A DNA stretch of 64,000 bases from Homoserinimonas aerilata (GTDB lineage: Bacteria > Actinomycetota > Actinomycetes > Actinomycetales > Microbacteriaceae). Below are positions 61,484 to 64,000 of this stretch, one piece after another (position 1 is the first letter of the stretch; every line of letters starts with the position of its first letter). Location of the stretch: contig NZ_VFOM01000001.1 of the NCBI RefSeq assembly GCF_006716125.1, positions 124,001 through 188,000 of the forward strand, given 5' to 3'. Both the position numbers and the translations under genes were made by a program. Below the pieces are notes generated by a model. The model was given only the letters and a program-made list of their open reading frames with translations, did not search any database and had not been told where the DNA came from.

Positions 61484-61927
61484 CTACTCCGCGTGCTTGC
61501 CTGTTGCGTTGCCTGCCGCTTCTGATCGCGCGAGCAGGTCGCGGATGTCGGCGAGCAGGTCGAGCTCGGTGGGCGGCACCTCTTCTTCGGGTGCGCCCGC
61601 CTTGCGCTTGGCTTCGGCCCGCTCCTTGAGCTTGTTGATGGGCATCACGAGCGCGAAGTAGACGGCTGCGGCGACGAGCAGGAACTGGATGAGTGCGGCC
61701 ACGATCGCTCCGAAGGCGAGCTCTGCGGTGCCACCGGCGGTCGTCGGGATCTCCACGATCCACGCCGTCTTGAGGTCCTCGGCGTTGAACAGCGCACCGA
61801 GTGCCGGGTTCAGTATCGACTCGACGAGCGCGTTGACGACCGCGGTGAATGCGGTGCCGACGACCACGGCGACGGCCAGGTCGATGACGTTCCCCCGCAT
61901 GATGAATTCTTTGAATCCCTTGAGCAT
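61484..61927 (-). CDS. mscL: Large-conductance mechanosensitive channel
   Basis: 147 residues, pentameric channel releasing solutes on osmotic downshock. The N-terminal MLKGFKEFIMRGNVIDLAVAVVVGTAFTAVVNALV is the gate helix; the second helix is FGAIVAALIQFLLVAAAVYF followed by PINKLKERAEAKRKAG. AAGGAGA precedes the ATG. It lies downstream of an fmdB-like gene. Confidence 0.95.
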   Translation of the reverse strand: MLKGFKEFIMRGNVIDLAVAVVVGTAFTAVVNALVESILNPALGALFNAEDLKTAWIVEIPTTAGGTAELAFGAIVAALIQFLLVAAAVYFALVMPINKLKERAEAKRKAGAPEEEVPPTELDLLADIRDLLARSEAAGNATGKHAE

Positions 61928-61959
61928 GAGCCGATCTCCTTATGACTTTGTGGAACTGC

Positions 61960-62247
61960 CTATGAGGAACTGCTTGTGCTGGCTGCGGGAGCCGCGGGGG
62001 TCGACGGTGAGGCCGCTTTTGTCGTCGAGGGTGTCGTCGACTGTGGCGCATCCTTCTTCGCCGAGCCCGACCGTGAATCCGTGCGGTAGAACCCAGACCC
62101 CTTAAAAGTAACGCCGATGTTGCTGAAAACCTTGAGCAACTCTGGCTTACCGCAGTTTGGGCATTCGGTGAGGGCGTCGTCGGTGAATGCCTGGTACTGG
62201 GTGAAGTCGTGGCCACAGGCGGCGCATCGGTAGCTGTAGGTGGGCAC
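61960..62247 (-). CDS. FmdB-family zinc-ribbon protein
   Basis: 95 residues from GTG 62247. Two CxxC pairs form the ribbon: TYSYRCAACGHDFTQYQAF and CPNCGKPELLKVFSNIGVTF, followed by KGSGFYRTDSR, the typical end of the domain. A Ser/Thr/Pro/Ala tail follows. Function unknown; often beside cyclo-ligase genes. Confidence 0.9.
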   Translation of the reverse strand: MPTYSYRCAACGHDFTQYQAFTDDALTECPNCGKPELLKVFSNIGVTFKGSGFYRTDSRSGSAKKDAPQSTTPSTTKAASPSTPAAPAASTSSSS

Positions 62248-62276
62248 GGTCGTCCTAGCGTTGGGGGTTGTGTTGC

Positions 62277-62855
62277 TCAGAATGTGGTGATTCCGCCGGG
62301 GGTGACTGCCCCGTTCACGCTTTTGTCGTGGATCTCGGCGGGTACTTCGTCGACGACCTCGTTGTCGAACACAACAGCATAGACCGGCGGGCACTGCTCC
62401 ATTGATCCGAGCATCCGGTCGTAGTATCCGCGGCCCCAGCCCATGCGCATCCCGCTGCGGTCGACGGATGCGGCGGGCACGATGATGAGGTCGACATCGT
62501 TGATGGCGATGGGGCCGAGCACGTCTCCGACGGCTTCGGGCATTCCGTAGGGGCCTTCTGTTTCGCTTTCGCCGTCGTCGACGACCCAGTCGAGCAGGCC
62601 GTCGTCGCGGGAGACGGGCAGCAGTACGCGGATGCCTTCACCGTTGGCCCAGTTGAGGTAGGGCCGGATGTTCGGCTCGTCGGATGCGGGCAGGTAGGCG
62701 GCGATGGATCGCGCGCCGAGTCGCGTGGTGAGTTCGCTGAGGTGCTCGGTGAGGTCGGCTGTGGCGGTGTCGCGTTCGGTGGCGGTGCGGATGCGGCGGC
62801 GTTCGCGAAGTTCGGCCCGCAGCGCACGCTTGCGGTTTGGCAGGTCGTCGTTCAT
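62277..62855 (-). CDS. 5-formyltetrahydrofolate cyclo-ligase
   Basis: 192 residues. KRALRAELRERRR at the start binds ATP; the family motif GMRMGWGRGYYDRML is complete, with IVPAASVDRSG before it. It makes 5,10-methenyl-THF from 5-formyl-THF with ATP. ATG 62855 is 7 bases after TAGGAT (62863-62868) and is preferred over ATG 62864. Divergent from galU with overlapping promoters. Confidence 0.92.
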   Translation of the reverse strand: MNDDLPNRKRALRAELRERRRIRTATERDTATADLTEHLSELTTRLGARSIAAYLPASDEPNIRPYLNWANGEGIRVLLPVSRDDGLLDWVVDDGESETEGPYGMPEAVGDVLGPIAINDVDLIIVPAASVDRSGMRMGWGRGYYDRMLGSMEQCPPVYAVVFDNEVVDEVPAEIHDKSVNGAVTPGGITTF

Positions 62856-62876
62856 GACAGCCATCCTACGGAACGG

Positions 62877-62882
62877 TACCCT
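62877..62882 (+). promoter_or_regulatory. -10-like hexamer TACCCT of galU
   Basis: It lies 7 bases before ATG 62890; the minus-strand -10 TAGGAT of the cyclo-ligase gene is only 9 bases away, so the two divergent promoters overlap. Confidence 0.5.
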
Positions 62883-62889
62883 GACACGT

Positions 62890-63783
62890 ATGGCCTTCAC
62901 GATCACCAAAGCCGTCATCCCCGCTGCGGGGCTCGGCACCAGGTTTCTTCCCGCCACCAAAGCGATGCCGAAGGAGATGCTGCCTGTCGTCGACAAGCCT
63001 GCCATCCAGTATGTGGTGGAGGAGGCGGTCGATGCCGGCCTCACCGATGTGCTGATGATCACGGGCCGCAACAAGAATGCGCTCGAGAACCATTTCGACC
63101 ATGTGGGCGAGCTTGAGGCGACGCTGGAGCGCAAGGGCGACACTGAGCGTCTGGAGAAGGTCAACTTCTCTTCAGAGCTCGCGGACATGCACTATGTGCG
63201 GCAGGGCAACCCGCTCGGTCTGGGGCATGCGGTGCTGCGCGCGAAGATGCATGTCGGCAACGAGCCGTTCGCGGTGCTGCTGGGTGACGACATCATCGAC
63301 GCGCGTGATGTGCTGCTGACGCGCATGATCGAGGTCCAGGGGCAGCGTGAGGCGAGTGTTGTGGCGCTGTTGGAGGTAGACCCGTCGCAGACGCACCTGT
63401 ATGGCATCGCCACGGTCGAGCAGACCGATGAGGATGATGTGGTGCGCATCACCGGCATGGTGGAGAAGCCGCCGCCGGGGGAGGCGCCCTCGAATCTGGC
63501 CATCATCGGCCGCTACGTTCTCACGCCTGATGTGTTCCGCATCCTGGAGCGCACCAAGCCGGGCAAGGGCGGCGAGATCCAGTTGACGGATGCGCTGCAG
63601 ACGATGGCTGAGGCGCCGGATGTGACGGGCGGGGTTTTCGGTGTCGTGTTCCGCGGCCGCCGCTATGACACGGGCGACCGCGCCGACTACATCAAGGCGA
63701 TCGTGCAGCTCGCCGTCGACCGTGAGGATCTGGGCCAGGAGTTGCGCCCCTGGCTGAAGAGCTTCGTGGCGACCCTCGACTGA
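62890..63783 (+). CDS. galU: UTP-glucose-1-phosphate uridylyltransferase
   Basis: 297 residues. The nucleotidyltransferase signature is VIPAAGLGTRFLPATKAMPKEMLPVVDKPAIQYVVEEA; further LGLGHAVLRAK, AVLLGDDIID and GKGGEIQLTDALQ are typical of GalU. It makes UDP-glucose for envelope polymers and trehalose or glycogen routes. Confidence 0.95.
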   Translation: MAFTITKAVIPAAGLGTRFLPATKAMPKEMLPVVDKPAIQYVVEEAVDAGLTDVLMITGRNKNALENHFDHVGELEATLERKGDTERLEKVNFSSELADMHYVRQGNPLGLGHAVLRAKMHVGNEPFAVLLGDDIIDARDVLLTRMIEVQGQREASVVALLEVDPSQTHLYGIATVEQTDEDDVVRITGMVEKPPPGEAPSNLAIIGRYVLTPDVFRILERTKPGKGGEIQLTDALQTMAEAPDVTGGVFGVVFRGRRYDTGDRADYIKAIVQLAVDREDLGQELRPWLKSFVATLD

Positions 63784-63799
63784 GGCGCACACTTAACCC

Positions 63800-64000
63800 A
63801 TGGCCGCAGGAACGCCGACGCTCTCCGATGGTGCCGTCACGATTCGCCCGATCAGGGTGAGGGATGCGCGCGCGCTCGAGCGTGAGCTGCTCGACAACCG
63901 TTCATGGTTGAGCAAGTGGGAGGCGACCAGTCCGTACGGGCCGACCGAGTTCGACGCGCGCTTCAGCATCCGGAGTCTGCAGGCGCACGCACGCGCCGGG
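63800..64000 (+). CDS. RimJ/RimL-like GNAT acetyltransferase (3' end outside window)
   Basis: The frame from ATG 63800 is open to the window end (67 residues). The pattern VTIRPIRVRDARALERELLDNRSWLSKWEAT is that of ribosomal protein N-acetyltransferases of the RimJ type. It follows galU by 16 bases, probably in one transcript. The acetyl-CoA site is not visible yet. Confidence 0.7.
   Translation, partial: MAAGTPTLSDGAVTIRPIRVRDARALERELLDNRSWLSKWEATSPYGPTEFDARFSIRSLQAHARAG

Overview
The window is a GC-rich actinobacterial chromosome segment, most likely from the family Microbacteriaceae. Pointers are the high GC content, the very frequent GGATGC/GCATCC hexamer inside and between genes, several DUF2510 proteins, a mycoredoxin-type CGYC glutaredoxin, a Pls/PosA-type peptide synthetase end, and many genes that appear to start without a leader (a TANNNT -10-like hexamer 6-7 bases before the start codon). 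The assignment is by pattern recognition only; no database was searched. There is no rRNA, CRISPR array or complete insertion sequence. One tRNA (Arg, anticodon CCT) lies at 2902-2973.

Layout. 1-2.7 kb: the 3' end of a Pls/PosA-type NRPS, an M1 metallopeptidase overlapping it, and a convergent Sfp-type phosphopantetheinyl transferase. 2.9-9.6 kb: tRNA-Arg, a zinc-ribbon/PD-(D/E)XK-like protein, two NAD(P)-binding enzymes, a GNAT enzyme, and a pyridoxal kinase/YggS pair acting on pyridoxal phosphate supply. 9.6-14 kb: a FadH-type dienoyl-CoA reductase, then an IclR regulator and 4-hydroxybenzoate hydroxylase (pobA). 14-28.8 kb: envelope and housekeeping genes, with a J-domain/NERD-like fusion, an EEP-family nuclease-like protein next to an orphan DarT-like ADP-ribosyltransferase, a Stealth sugar-phosphotransferase, a metallophosphoesterase, a mycoredoxin and a DedA protein. 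28.9-31.8 kb: a YefM/YoeB toxin-antitoxin pair with its operator, a divergent MarR/F420-reductase-like pair, and a GPx-GNAT pair.

32.4-40.2 kb is an aromatic (meta-cleavage, lower pathway) catabolic cluster: a tautomerase-decarboxylase fusion, an IclR regulator and a cupin; an MFS transporter; a hydratase-aldolase-acetaldehyde dehydrogenase operon; and a divergent IclR regulator with a palindromic candidate operator. Together these would convert 2-hydroxymuconate/4-oxalocrotonate to pyruvate and acetyl-CoA, but no ring-cleavage dioxygenase is present here. 40.4-44.6 kb: a RecQ helicase fused to a phosphoribosyltransferase-like tail, RraA, and an M18 aminopeptidase.

44.6-50.7 kb looks like an accessory island: a NERD protein, an SRA(YDG)-HNH modification-dependent endonuclease with a small membrane protein, a DUF1524-Excalibur HNH protein, a DUF1761 gene with a broken partial duplicate, and a TacA/TacT toxin-antitoxin pair. 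It is bracketed by copies of a dispersed palindromic repeat. 51-64 kb: small conserved genes, an NCS2 permease, an unusual five-unit hairpin array (55349-55945), a coiled-coil membrane protein, a very large superfamily-1-like helicase with substituted Walker A and B residues, and the conserved block mscL - fmdB-like - 5-formyl-THF cyclo-ligase diverging from galU - rimJ-like (cut by the window end).

Two repeat phenomena run through the window: a dispersed palindrome (GCTGGTCGAGG...CTCGAGACC) at eight loci, and long perfect hairpins with unrelated stems at gene ends.
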